Assembly (NCBI RefSeq): GCF_001941845.1
Contig: NZ_CP018870.1
Location: 6,672,001 to 6,736,000, forward strand
Source: Streptomyces sp. TN58
Lineage (GTDB): Bacteria; Actinomycetota; Actinomycetes; Streptomycetales; Streptomycetaceae
Length of the DNA: 64,000 bases
Direction: 5' to 3'
The notes under the pieces are model-generated. The model ran no database searches. It worked only from the letters and a program-made list of their open reading frames with translations, and was not told the DNA's origin. Of this stretch, positions 9,147-18,223 are shown piece by piece. Numbering within the stretch: position 1 is the first letter of the stretch; every line of letters starts with the position of its first letter. Position numbers and translations under genes: made by a program.

Positions 9147-10052
9147 TCACAGACTCAGGACCAGCTTGCCGCGTACCCGGCCCTCCGCGCTGATGCGGTG
9201 TGCTTCGGCCGCCTTCTTCAGGGGGAGGACGGACTCGACCTCGACCTGCACGGAGCCGGAGTCGATGAGGGTGCCGATGCGGCGCAGGGCCTCGCCGTCA
9301 GGGGTGACGACGATGCGGCGGGCCGCGATGCCGGGCAGGCGGTGTGTCTCGTCGACGGGTTCGGGGAGCGTGATGAGGGTGCCGCCGGGCCGGAGGAGGT
9401 GCCATGACGTGTGCTGGACCGGGCCTCCGACGGTGTCCAGGACGATGTCGAAGGGTCCCGAGGCCGCCAGGTCCGTCATCGCGCGGTCGACGGGCTCATC
9501 GACGCCGAGCCGGCGCAGGAAGTCCAGGTTGCGGGCGGAGGCGGTCGCGGTGACGTGCGCCCCGAGGTGCCGGGCGAACTGGACGGCGAAGTGGCCGACA
9601 CCGCCGGCTCCCGCGTGCACCAGGACCTGCGCGCCGGTGTCCGTTCCGGCCGCCTCCAGGGCCTGCCAGGCCGTCAGGGCGGCCAAGGGCACGGCTGCGG
9701 CCTCCGCGTAGGACAGCCGGGCCGGCTTGGGCGCGACAGCGGAGGCGGGGAGGACGGCCAGCTCCTGGTAGGCGCCTCCGTACGGCAGCGGCAGCATTCC
9801 GTAGACGGCTTCGCCGATCGCCGGGCCGCCCGGCACCGTGGCCCGCACCACTCCCGCCACGTCCCAGCCCATCCCCAGTGGGAACGGCCGGTCGCTCCGG
9901 ACCGCTCCCTCGCGGTGCTTCCAGTCGATGGGGTTGACGCCGGCGGCCTTGACCTCCACGAGGATCTCGCCGTCCGCCGGTGTCGGCGACGGCCGTTCGG
10001 TGAGCTCCAGGACGCTTTCGTCGCCGTACCGGGAGAAGACCACTGCGCGCAT
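9147..10052 (-). CDS. NADP-dependent quinone oxidoreductase / zinc-free medium-chain dehydrogenase
   Basis: A 301-residue MDR-superfamily reductase. It has the N-terminal GroES-like domain (VKAAGVNPIDWKHREG near residue 35) and the nucleotide-binding VLVHAGAGGVGHFAVQFARHLGA near residue 145. The zinc ligands of alcohol dehydrogenases are absent, so quinones or enones are the likely substrates. ATG 10052 has a GGAG site 8 bases upstream. It is divergent from an MmyB-type regulator, which may control it. Confidence 0.87.
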   Translation of the reverse strand: MRAVVFSRYGDESVLELTERPSPTPADGEILVEVKAAGVNPIDWKHREGAVRSDRPFPLGMGWDVAGVVRATVPGGPAIGEAVYGMLPLPYGGAYQELAVLPASAVAPKPARLSYAEAAAVPLAALTAWQALEAAGTDTGAQVLVHAGAGGVGHFAVQFARHLGAHVTATASARNLDFLRRLGVDEPVDRAMTDLAASGPFDIVLDTVGGPVQHTSWHLLRPGGTLITLPEPVDETHRLPGIAARRIVVTPDGEALRRIGTLIDSGSVQVEVESVLPLKKAAEAHRISAEGRVRGKLVLSL

Positions 10053-10068
10053 CGAAGATGCTCCTGCC

Positions 10069-10093
10069 TGTTCGTGTTTGTTCGTGTTCGTCG
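10069..10093. promoter_or_regulatory. Direct repeats in the divergent promoter of the oxidoreductase and MmyB-type regulator
   Basis: TGTTCGTGTT occurs twice in a row, followed by a partial TTCGTCG, 17-41 bases upstream of the oxidoreductase start. The 190-base divergent region makes this a candidate operator for the adjacent XRE regulator. This rests on position and repetition only. Confidence 0.3.
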
Positions 10094-10242
10094 CGGCTGT
10101 CGTATCGCGACGGGGTCCACGGTGCGGGCCGGAAGGAGGCGGAACCATTACCCCCCGAGTACCTGGCGAAGAGACCCGCACGGGGCTGGGGGGTACTGCC
10201 AGGGACATGCTGCCGGGCGCCGCGCAACGGATAATCGGGGGT

Positions 10243-11163
10243 ATGAACCCAGCCAATGAGCTCGGCAGCTTCCTGATGTCACGGCGCGCCCGGGTGACTC
10301 CGGCGGCGGCCGGAATCCCCGTCGCCGGCCGGCGACGGGTCGCGGGGCTGCGCCGCGAGGAGGTCGCCGAGCTCGCCGGGGTGAGCGTCGTCTACTACAC
10401 ACGTCTGGAACAGGGCCGCGCCCATCATCCGTCCGACTCCGTACTGGATGCCCTGGCACGGGTGTTGCGCCTCAACGCGGCCGAGCGGGCGCACGTGAAC
10501 GACCTGGCACACCGGCCCCGCGCTCGTAGCGCCGTCGATCCGGCTCCGGTCGATGCCGCGGACCCTGCGCAGGGCGGGTGCATACGAGACGGGCTACGGC
10601 GCCTGCTGGCCGCGGTGGGGGCCGTGCCGGCGTACGTCCTCGGTCCCGCGATGGACGTCCTCGACGCCAACGAACTGGCGCGCGCACTCATCTGCGCCCC
10701 GATACCAGCTCCCGGCGAACGGCTCAACCTCGCCCGTCACGTGTTCCTCGACGCCACCGCGCGGGAGCTGTACCCGCGATGGGAGGACGTGGCCCGTCAG
10801 ACGGTCGGCTTCCTGCGCTTCTCCGCCGGACGCCGCCCCGGTGACGTCCGGCTGGCCCGCATCGTCGCCGAACTGTCCGGCCACAGCGCGGAGTTCCGTT
10901 CCCTGTGGGCGGAGCAGGAGGTGGGCAAGAAGCCGTACGGCACGAAGGCCTTCCGGCACCCCGTGGTCGGCGGATTCGACCTCGCGTACGAGACGCTCGC
11001 GCTGCCCGGCGGTGAGGACCGGTCCCTGGTCGTCTTCACCGCCCCCGACGCCCGCGCGGACACCGCGCTGCGCCTGCTCGGCAGTTGGGCGGCACCGGCC
11101 GCTCCGGCAGGAGCGCCCGCATCGCCCCACTCGCCGCGAGAGCGTTCATCGAAGCCGCACTGA
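10243..11163 (+). CDS. XRE-family regulator with MmyB-like (MLTR) ligand-binding domain
   Basis: A 306-residue regulator. Residues 1-85 hold an XRE helix-turn-helix (REEVAELAGVSVVYYTRLEQG), and the rest is the MmyB-type ligand-binding domain (AYVLGPAMDVLDANELAR near residue 125, RYPRW-like ELYPRWEDVARQTVGFLR near residue 165). Members often sense fatty-acid-like or antibiotic ligands and control a neighbouring dehydrogenase. ATG 10243 follows GGGGGT. The divergent oxidoreductase is the natural target. Confidence 0.87.
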   Translation: MNPANELGSFLMSRRARVTPAAAGIPVAGRRRVAGLRREEVAELAGVSVVYYTRLEQGRAHHPSDSVLDALARVLRLNAAERAHVNDLAHRPRARSAVDPAPVDAADPAQGGCIRDGLRRLLAAVGAVPAYVLGPAMDVLDANELARALICAPIPAPGERLNLARHVFLDATARELYPRWEDVARQTVGFLRFSAGRRPGDVRLARIVAELSGHSAEFRSLWAEQEVGKKPYGTKAFRHPVVGGFDLAYETLALPGGEDRSLVVFTAPDARADTALRLLGSWAAPAAPAGAPASPHSPRERSSKPH

Positions 11164-11173
11164 CCTGCCGCGG

Positions 11174-11707
11174 TCAGCGGCTGCTGCCGCCCGTCACGGC
11201 CCCAGGGTCATCGGCGCCGCCGTTGTCCGAGGCGTGCTCCTCTTCGTCGGACAGCCGGCGGTAGACGGCGTTGCGGCGCCGGAGCACGGCGCCGGCGGCC
11301 GCTGCGGAGATGAGTGAGGCGATCAGTACCGCGGCCTTGACGGATTCTGCGTTAACTCCCCCGGGGAAGGCCGCTACCGCAGAGCGGGAGGCGCCGCCCG
11401 AGCGTGCTCTCCGCTTGCGGAACCAGCCCCTCAGGTACAGCGCCGTGATGACGAGTAGCGAGACCCAGGCGAGGGCGAAACACCAGATCAGCATGGGTGA
11501 TGAGGTCGCGGCGGCGGCTACCAGCAGGCCGAGGCAGAGTACGGCCAGGATGCAGATAATTCCCGCCGCGAGGGGAGACCACGCGATGACGCGCGGCGGG
11601 GCCGTGGAACTCAGCGTGTGCTGGAGTTCGACGTCGGCTTCCAGGATCTGCTCGATGTCCGACAGGATTTTGCGTTCGCGAGGCGACAGAGCGGGTCCCT
11701 CGTCCAT
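11174..11707 (-). CDS. DUF3040-type membrane protein with C-terminal extra helix
   Basis: A 177-residue protein that begins MDEGPALSPRERKILSDIEQ, the hallmark of DUF3040 proteins, followed by two hydrophobic segments near residues 45-65 and 68-88. A third hydrophobic stretch (VKAAVLIASLISAAAAGAVL) lies near residue 130, which is longer than the usual DUF3040 protein. ATG 11707 is preceded by GGAGG. It converges on the MmyB-type gene with only 10 bases between. Function unknown. Confidence 0.72.
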   Translation of the reverse strand: MDEGPALSPRERKILSDIEQILEADVELQHTLSSTAPPRVIAWSPLAAGIICILAVLCLGLLVAAAATSSPMLIWCFALAWVSLLVITALYLRGWFRKRRARSGGASRSAVAAFPGGVNAESVKAAVLIASLISAAAAGAVLRRRNAVYRRLSDEEEHASDNGGADDPGAVTGGSSR

Positions 11708-11816
11708 TCCAAACCACCTCCGCTGTGTGCGAGGTGCCGGGCATGTTCTCATCTTCGCCCTTCATGACAGGTTCTTCCGCACGAACACCGGCCAGCCTGC
11801 GGCGCCCAGGAGCCGA

Positions 11817-12761
11817 GTGCACGCCGGGCCACCGCCGCACGTGGAGGCGATAGACCCGGCGGGCGTTGCCCAGGCTTCCGGGGGTGTGGTGGTGGGTGTC
11901 GTCGATGCAGAGGAACTGGTGCCGGTGGTGCGGGCTGCCGCCTGGGAGGCGCTGGCCCACGGCGGAGTCCTGCGGGTTCTGCACGCGGTGGAGTGGCCGC
12001 TGCCGCCCGGCTCGGAGGAGACGGGGATGGACCACGTGCAACGGGCGGAACGGGTGATCGCTCCCTTCGCCGACCTGGTGGCGAAGGAGTTCCCACAGAT
12101 CCGGGTCGTTCCCGACATCGTTTCGGGTTCGCCAGCTCCGGCGCTCGTGCGGCGTTCGAACGAGGTGGCCCTGGTCGTGGTCGGGCACCGCGGTTCGGGA
12201 GGGTTTCCCCGGCTTCCGCTGGGATCGGTTGCTCTTCAGGTCGCCACGCATTCCGGGTGCCCCGTCCTGGTGATCCGCCCGGGCGAAGAGCCGGATCCCG
12301 GAGCGGAGCGCCGGCGGGTCGTGGTCGGGGCGGAGGCAGGCGGTGCGCCGACCGAGGTCATGGACTTCGCAGTGGAGGCGGCAGTCCGCCGCGAGGCGGA
12401 CCTGGGCGTGATCCACGTGGTGGCGCCCCCGGTGCTGGCGAGGGCCGGCACCACCGGGCCCGTGCTCACAGACCACCAGGCCCTGAGCGACAGCGCGGCC
12501 CAGGCGCTGGAGCGCGAACTCGCCGCCTACCGGGAACGGTGGCCCCGGCTGCGGTTGCATGTGAGCGAGGGACGGCCCGCGAGCGTCCTGGCCGAGGCAT
12601 CACGTACTGCGGAACTGCTGGTGGCCGGCACTCGTGGCCGTAGCGGGCTCAGGCGTCTCATGCTCGGCTCGGTCAGCGGCGATGTGCTCCACCACGCCCA
12701 CTGCCCGGTCGCCGTCATACCGTGCGCCACGCAAGACGAGGAACGCCCGGGCGGGCCCTGA
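11817..12761 (+). CDS. Universal stress protein with two UspA domains
   Basis: A 314-residue tandem UspA protein. Each half ends in the ATP-binding pattern G-2x-G-9x-G-S: VVVGHRGSGGFPRLPLGS near residue 125 and AGTRGRSGLRRLMLGS near residue 280. GTG 11817 is chosen for its AGGAG site; GTG 11841 is the alternative. Such proteins bind ATP and act in dormancy or redox stress. It is followed by the remnant GH15 gene. Confidence 0.88.
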   Translation: MHAGPPPHVEAIDPAGVAQASGGVVVGVVDAEELVPVVRAAAWEALAHGGVLRVLHAVEWPLPPGSEETGMDHVQRAERVIAPFADLVAKEFPQIRVVPDIVSGSPAPALVRRSNEVALVVVGHRGSGGFPRLPLGSVALQVATHSGCPVLVIRPGEEPDPGAERRRVVVGAEAGGAPTEVMDFAVEAAVRREADLGVIHVVAPPVLARAGTTGPVLTDHQALSDSAAQALERELAAYRERWPRLRLHVSEGRPASVLAEASRTAELLVAGTRGRSGLRRLMLGSVSGDVLHHAHCPVAVIPCATQDEERPGGP

Positions 12762-12789
12762 AGGCAGCCGCAGGGGTCGGGGGAGTCGG

Positions 12790-14206
12790 TCAGTGCCTGA
12801 ACCAGGCTTCCGTGGACATTTCGGGCTGGATGCCGCGCTGGGTGCGGGCGAGGACCACAGCGGTGGACAGCAGTCCGACGTGGCTGAGCCCCTGGGGGAA
12901 GTTTCCCAGGAACGAGCCGTCCGAGGGGTCGATCTGCTCGGGTAGCAGGCCGAGCGGGCTGGCGTAGGAGCACAGGTGCTCGAACAGCGCGCCGGCTTCA
13001 TCGGTCTGGCCCTGGCCTGCGAGATTGTCGGCCATCCAGAAACTGCACAACATGAACGCTCCCTCCGGCTCGTCGATCCCGTCGGGGGTGGCCTAGGGCA
13101 GGTAACGGAACAGCAGACCGCCACCCGCGTCGAGGCGCTCACCTATGGTCTGCGCGGTCGCGGCCATGCGTGGATGGTCGGCCGGCAGGACACGGCGCAA
13201 CGGCAGGGCAAGGAGCGAGGCGTCCAGTCCTCCCTGGCCGCCTATCTGGGAAGCCAGCGCACCCACCTCGTCGTTCCAGGCTTCGGCGAGGATCCGCTCG
13301 GTGAGCGCGTTCGCGTCGGCGGCCCAGCCGGCCGCGTCGCCGGGCAGGTTCAGCCGGCGTGCCAACCGGCCGCGCGGTCGAGGGCGACCTGGCACATCGC
13401 GGCGGAGTAGGTAGACGGCCTGCCGGGCGTGCGGACCTCCCAGATGCCGTGGTCCGGACGCCGCCAGGCCGTGCGGACTGCCTGGACCAGGCCGGTGAGT
13501 TGATGCCACAGTCTGTCGGGCAGTCGCCCTCCGGTGGCCGCCCACTGGAAGGCGCAGTCCAGGATCTCCCCGTACAGGTCGTGCTGGACCTGGTCGGCCG
13601 CCGCGTTGCCTTGCCCTGGGTGGCTGCCTCATGGGTCTGCGCCGGGCCGCCGCCCGGTCCAGGCCGAGCGTAAACGTCTCGCCCTCCCGCAGCCTCACTG
13701 TGGTGTCCACGGCAGGTAGGGGGTGCGTCGCCCCGATACGGACGGTGACCTTCTGGTCCGGGCACCCACCGCACGGTCGCGGGAGGGCGAGGGGCGACGT
13801 TCACATGCAGTGTCATCCGGCCGCGGGTCACCCGGGCTCGGCGGAGCAGCTGGCGGGCCCCGGCCGGGACGTCGTCCTCCAGCCGGGCGCGCGGCTTCGG
13901 CAGGAACGCGTCGGTGACCTCCACGGTGCCCTCCGGCCCGGTCATCTCGGTCACGAGCACCCCGGTGCCCGGCTCGTACCACTGGCGGCTGCACCGCGTC
14001 TCCACCGGAGCGAGCACGAGAGTGCCGCCGCGGTTGCGGTCCAGCAGGGCGGCGAACAGCGGTGCGGAATCGAAGCGGGGCACGCACATGAAGGCCACGG
14101 CGCCGTCCCTTCCGATCAGCGCGCAGCTCTTCCCGTCACCGATCAGACCGTGGTCGGCGATCGGCAGGTAGCCCTGCTGCCGTTGCAGCGGGCGCGGCAC
14201 GTCCAT
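12790..14206 (-). pseudogene. GH15 glucoamylase/trehalase-like gene, decayed
   Basis: The start ATG 14206 opens a typical GH15 N terminus (LPIADHGLIGDGKSCALI, then FDSAPLFAALLD). That frame fails after about 155 residues. Later pieces lie in another frame (LREGETFTLGLD near 13,690; WNDEVGALASQIGGQGGLDAS near 13,200), and that frame is itself cut by TAG at 13095-13093, just before a good C terminus (ATPDGIDEPEGAFMLCSFW through DGSFLGNFPQGLSHVGLLS). The span is about 125 codons short of a normal GH15 enzyme and the catalytic middle is missing. At least one frameshift, one deletion and one stop are needed, so this is a true pseudogene. Confidence 0.85.
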
Positions 14207-14330
14207 ACCTCATGGTCACCCTTCGGCCCGCACACGTCTCCCGCGGTACCCGGTGGTGCCTGGCAGGTGCAGCGCTGTCAGTGACGGCGGATACTGGACG
14301 CAGGGGCGCAGGTGCGGGAGGTCGGCGCAG

Positions 14331-14480
14331 ATGGAGTGGTGGATCTGGCTCGTCATCGCCCTGGCGGCCGTGGCGGTGTGTGCCGTCTCGGCGCTGGGCA
14401 TCCAGGTGCGGCGGCGCGGCGGCGGCGTCATCGCCGGCAAGCGCCCGCCCCAGGGCGGCGGAGACGGGACTGGGTCATGA
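14331..14480 (+). CDS. Single-pass membrane microprotein
   Basis: A 49-residue protein starting MEWWIWLVIALAAVAVCAV with one transmembrane helix and a basic, Gly-rich tail. ATG 14331 has GGGAGG 9 bases upstream. Its stop overlaps the start of the PRC-barrel gene (ATGA), so it is translated and coupled to it. No function is known to me; a membrane anchor or partner for the PRC-barrel proteins is a guess. Confidence 0.62.
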   Translation: MEWWIWLVIALAAVAVCAVSALGIQVRRRGGGVIAGKRPPQGGGDGTGS

Positions 14481-15040
14481 GCCGGTACATGCGGGCGAGT
14501 GAAATCGCCAAGCTGCCAGTGGTGACCCTCGGCGGCGAGGACGTCGCCCAAGTCAAGGACATCGTCTTCGATACCGCCCGCGGCACCGTGCGGTGCTTCA
14601 CCCTCAGCGGGCGCGGACTGCTCTCCGGCCCCCTCAAGCGGGATCTGCCGTGGAACAAGGTCCACGCACTCGGCCCGGACGCGGTCATGATCCGGGACGA
14701 GAACGCGCTCGCCGAGGACGACCAGACGACCAAGGACCTCACCGCCTCCGGCGGAGGCAACATCCTCGGTGCCCGGGTCATGACCGACGGCGGCACGACC
14801 CTCGGCAAGATCGTCGACGCCATCATCGAGACCGGCCGAACCCCGACCGTGGCCGGCTACGAGCTCGAGGCCGCCGGACGCGGCCACCAGCGGGTCCTGC
14901 TGCCCGTGATCAAGCCCGTCGCCGTTTCCGGCGAGATGGTCCTCGTCCCCGACGCCACCGGCGAATTCACCGCCGGAGACCTGGTCGGGTTCCCCGAAGC
15001 AGCCGGCGGGCTGCGCACCCGCCTCGAAGGGGAGACGTGA
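14477..15040 (+). CDS. PRC-barrel domain protein 1
   Basis: A 187-residue protein with two PRC-barrel halves: RASEIAKLPVVTLGGEDVAQ from residue 6 and LGARVMTDGGTTLGKIVDAI from about residue 95. PRC barrels bind RNA, proteins or ligands. It overlaps the microprotein by 4 bases and is followed after 2 bases by a second PRC-barrel gene, so the three form one operon. Role unknown. Confidence 0.82.
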   Translation: MSRYMRASEIAKLPVVTLGGEDVAQVKDIVFDTARGTVRCFTLSGRGLLSGPLKRDLPWNKVHALGPDAVMIRDENALAEDDQTTKDLTASGGGNILGARVMTDGGTTLGKIVDAIIETGRTPTVAGYELEAAGRGHQRVLLPVIKPVAVSGEMVLVPDATGEFTAGDLVGFPEAAGGLRTRLEGET

Positions 15041-15042
15041 CG

Positions 15043-15474
15043 ATGCCACTGTTCACCCAGACCAAGGGCCAAGGCGTCGTCGGCCTGGCCACCGCCGAAA
15101 CCCTTGCCACCGTCACCGGGGTCGCCGTCGCCGCCTCACCCGCCCGCATCGCCGCTCTCCGCGTGAAGACCAAAGCCCCCGGCACCCTCGTGACCTGGAA
15201 CCACATCCAGGCATTCGGACCCGACGCCATCACCGTCCGCTCCGCCGACGACTTCCAGACCGAGGACGACACCAAGACCCCGACGGGCAAGCATCACGAC
15301 CCGCTCGGCAAACGCGTACTGACCGAGACCGGGCAGGACCTCGGGGCGGTGCAGGACATCGAGTTCGACGCGACCACGGGGCACATCCAGCGCATCATCC
15401 TCAGTGGCCAGGAGGTCGATGGCGAGCGCCTCCTCGGCACCGGCAGCTACGCCGTCATCGTTGCAGCCCCCTGA
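15043..15474 (+). CDS. PRC-barrel domain protein 2
   Basis: A 143-residue paralogue of the preceding protein, with a degenerate first half and a clearer second half (LGKRVLTETGQDLGAVQDIE near residue 88). ATG 15043 follows the upstream stop by 2 bases. The shared architecture suggests a tandem duplication. The partner and role are unknown. Confidence 0.8.
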   Translation: MPLFTQTKGQGVVGLATAETLATVTGVAVAASPARIAALRVKTKAPGTLVTWNHIQAFGPDAITVRSADDFQTEDDTKTPTGKHHDPLGKRVLTETGQDLGAVQDIEFDATTGHIQRIILSGQEVDGERLLGTGSYAVIVAAP

Positions 15475-16072
15475 ACCGCCGACACCCCATGGAGCACCCA
15501 GGTGCCCGGTCGGCTCCCCACATCGCGCGACGGGCAATCGGTCCCCTGCCGACGCGGACTCCCGGACAGCGGCGCGGCCTGGGTCTGATCCGGCGGGCTC
15601 GGATGCGGGGGACCGTACCGGGCGGCATCCGCAATGGCGACCCGATCGGCGCAGGAAACCATGCCTAGCCAGTGAGGGTGTCGGGTTGGGCGGCGAGATC
15701 GCGGTGGGCAACCGTCAGGTGGGGACGGGTAGCGGCCAAGGGGGCCGGGAGGTCGGCGTCGTCGTGAGAGCCGTGCTCTGACCTGCGAGGCGCCGCGGGT
15801 CGGCCGCGTTGTGGCGGGCCCCGGCCAGCGGCCATACGGTCGATGGTGCGGCGTTCGCGAGTGGCTGGCACGCGCTGTTCGCCGGCGGTTCCTGCGGGGC
15901 CGGGGCGGCCGCGTAGGTAGCGGCGCCCGGCAGCCTGTCGATTGGCGGCACCGGGCGGGAGACCGAGGCCAGCTCAGCTGGCACCCGCCTCACGGGCCTT
16001 ACGATCGGGCCGGTCTCCCAACTGGCAATGCGGGCCGGAAGCGTCAGCTTGCTGCACGCACCGCGCCCTCCG
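15475..16072. other. Region without a recognisable gene
   Basis: About 600 bases after the PRC-barrel operon. All frames are short or have poor codon use, and I see no intact gene. The region leads into a repeat and an insertion-sequence remnant, so it may be eroded accessory DNA. Confidence 0.5.
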
Positions 16073-16486
16073 CACGTAGCGCACAACGACGCCCTGTCCG
16101 TTTTGCTCCACTCGGACCTCTGGCATGCGGCTTCTCTCCACTTGTGTTCGCTGCACCTTATTTCGATGCCCCAGCATGTCGAGTGCGTCGCGATCCTTGA
16201 GCCTGCTGAAAAGGGCCGCTGACCTGCAAGTTTGCCGAGTGTGCATTATGGGCGTTACGTGCGTTAGGTGCGATATCTTGACGCATATTCGACGCACGTG
16301 ACGCACGTTTGACGCACGGATGGCGCGGTTTCTGATGGGCCGTCATGCGGGCTTGGTGGCCACCGAGTGGAGCCCTCCGCTGTCCGCTCTGAGGCACGCC
16401 GAGGTGGCCGGGCGCTGCCTGCTGAGCTGTTGGCCGCCCCTGCCCCGTCCGCTTCTCGGCAGTGACGTTCCGTGACACTGGAAATG
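16073..16486 (-). repeat. Dispersed repeat, copy A, with a clustered GTGCGTCA/TAACGCAC array
   Basis: This block matches 30447-30890 over most of its length. The best core is 16175-16322 against 30568-30722. The core contains many copies of an octamer: on the minus strand three to four GTGCGTCA-like units followed by TAACGCAC-like units in the opposite sense, flanking GATATC. A downstream tail also resembles copy C near 60,750. Translation of the tail on the minus strand looks like a decayed small basic protein, but the frame cannot be settled. Confidence 0.65.
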
Positions 16487-16600
16487 TCGTTGATCCAGCT
16501 CATGGTTGCCTTGAGGTGGAGGCCGGCGTCGTAGCCCTCGGGGGGTTTTGTCGTAGCGGGTGGGCCGCCCCTGCGGCCTCTGTTCTTGCGGTGGGCGGCG
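16487..16600 (-). mobile_element. IS5-family transposase remnant
   Basis: Minus-strand pieces read AHRKNRGRRGG and then RYDKTPEGYDAGLHLKATM in a neighbouring frame, the C-terminal landmarks of IS5-type DDE transposases. The stretch normally between them, including the final catalytic Glu, is missing, so this is an internally deleted fragment. It lies directly beside repeat copy A. Confidence 0.62.
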
Positions 16601-16705
16601 TGGTTCATATCCCCGGCCTTCCTGGTCCCGCACGGCTTCCTCCAGGGCCTCCAAGGCCTCGGGATCTATTGCGTCAGCTCTGAATCCGCTAGGAAGGCGC
16701 CCGGT

Positions 16706-18223
16706 TCACCACGTTGCTCCATCCGGTGCCGGTGGCCGGTGGGGTAGCAGGAGGCGGAACGTACAGCCTTCGCCCGGCCGGTTGCCCAGTTCGAGGCGGC
16801 CGTCGTGCGCAGCGGCGATCGCTGTGGCGATGGCGAGGCCCAGCCCGGAACCCGGTTCGGTGAGCCCGTCCTGGGACGCGGCCCGGTAGAAGCGGTCGAA
16901 AACATGGGGGGCGTCGTCGGGCTGGATCCCGGGCCCTTCGTCCGCGACCTCGACGACGCTGACGAGCACGCCTGCCGGAGCCCCAGGCCGGTCGTCCGGG
17001 CGGGAGCCGACCCGGACATGGACCGGCGTGTCCGCCGGGGTGTGCGTGCAGGCGTTGGACAGGAGGTTGTTCAGGATCTGGGCGAGCTGGTGAGGATTCC
17101 CCGGTGCCTCGATGACGTCGAGCTCGGCGGTCTGCGCGCCGGGCCCTGCGGGGTCGGCCGTGAGCGGCTCCAGGGTGATCGTGCGGCCGGGGTGGCGGAC
17201 AGCGGTGGTCGCGATGGCCTCGGCGGCCAGGGAGAGCAGGTCGACGGGCTCGTGGTGGGGGGCGGGGGTGTGGCCGAGCTTGGCCAGCAGGAACAGGTCG
17301 TCGACGAGCCGGCTCATGCGGTCGGCGTTGTGCGCGATCAGGGTGTGCGCCTCGTGGCGGCGGGGTCCGTTCATCACAGGGTCCGTCAGCAGCAGTTCGG
17401 CGAAGCCCTGGACGGCGGTGAGCGGGGTCCGCAGTTCGTGGCCCGCGTCTGCGAGGAAGCTCCGCAGCTGCTGTTCGGAGTCCTCCGTACGGCGCAGGGC
17501 GGTCCGCAGCCGGTCGAGCATGGTGTTGAGGGCCACCGCCAGGCGCCCGAGCTCGGTGTCGGGGTCCTCGACGGGAACACTGAGTTCCAGTGCCCCGTCG
17601 GTGATCTGCTGCGCCGTTTGTTCCACGCGGGTGAGGGGGCGCAGGCCCAGCCGGATGACTCCGTTGCCGAGGATGACCACGCCGGAGGCGACGGCCAGGC
17701 AGAGGCCAAGGCTGAGCCAGAGCAGTTTGGCCGTGGCGCCGTCCACGGTGTCGAGCGGGAGGGCGACGACTGACCGCGTCTGGCCGGGTCCGGCGTGGGA
17801 GACGACGCGCCAGTCGGATCCACTGTCGTCCTGCCCGGGCAGGGTGCTCGGCTTGCCGAAGGGCAGACGGAGATCGGTGGCTCGGCCGGGCAAGCGCGGC
17901 CCCGGCTCCTCACCGGTTCCCAGGGACCTGGCGAGCAGGCGTCCGTCCTGGTCGTAGAAGTAGACGCGGTAGTCCGAGGGCAGCGAGTCGCCGGGTTTCG
18001 GCGGTGGACGCAGGGCTTCTCCGCGGGCGAGGTCCTCGTAGACGCGGTCGGGGGGACGGAAGTGGCCCAGTCGGTCGTCGACCTGGTCCATCAGCCAGCC
18101 GCGCAGCACGGTCAGCCCGGCGAGCTGGCACACCAGGACGGCGGCGGTGGCCAGCAGTCCGGAGATCAGGACCAGGCGGGTACGCAGCGAGCGGGGCCGC
18201 AGTCTGTTCACCGGGCTCGTCAC
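16706..18223 (-). CDS. Sensor histidine kinase of an OmpR-type two-component system
   Basis: A 505-residue membrane kinase. There is a transmembrane helix at residues 17-40, an extracytoplasmic sensor to about 165, a second helix at 167-187, HAMP to about 240, the phosphoacceptor His262 in DAGHELRTPLTAV, an N-box around Asn390 (NNLLSNACTH), and ATP-binding DEGPGI near 428 and GSGLGL near 458. The GTG start overlaps the response-regulator stop (GTGA). The signal is unknown; the downstream position relative to CotH/VTC genes suggests an envelope role. Confidence 0.93.
   Translation of the reverse strand: MTSPVNRLRPRSLRTRLVLISGLLATAAVLVCQLAGLTVLRGWLMDQVDDRLGHFRPPDRVYEDLARGEALRPPPKPGDSLPSDYRVYFYDQDGRLLARSLGTGEEPGPRLPGRATDLRLPFGKPSTLPGQDDSGSDWRVVSHAGPGQTRSVVALPLDTVDGATAKLLWLSLGLCLAVASGVVILGNGVIRLGLRPLTRVEQTAQQITDGALELSVPVEDPDTELGRLAVALNTMLDRLRTALRRTEDSEQQLRSFLADAGHELRTPLTAVQGFAELLLTDPVMNGPRRHEAHTLIAHNADRMSRLVDDLFLLAKLGHTPAPHHEPVDLLSLAAEAIATTAVRHPGRTITLEPLTADPAGPGAQTAELDVIEAPGNPHQLAQILNNLLSNACTHTPADTPVHVRVGSRPDDRPGAPAGVLVSVVEVADEGPGIQPDDAPHVFDRFYRAASQDGLTEPGSGLGLAIATAIAAAHDGRLELGNRPGEGCTFRLLLPHRPPAPDGATW

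Noticed and set aside
16240..16320. CRISPR array in repeat copy A or B
   Set aside because: The units are only 8-9 bases, with no unique spacers of constant length and no cas genes nearby.
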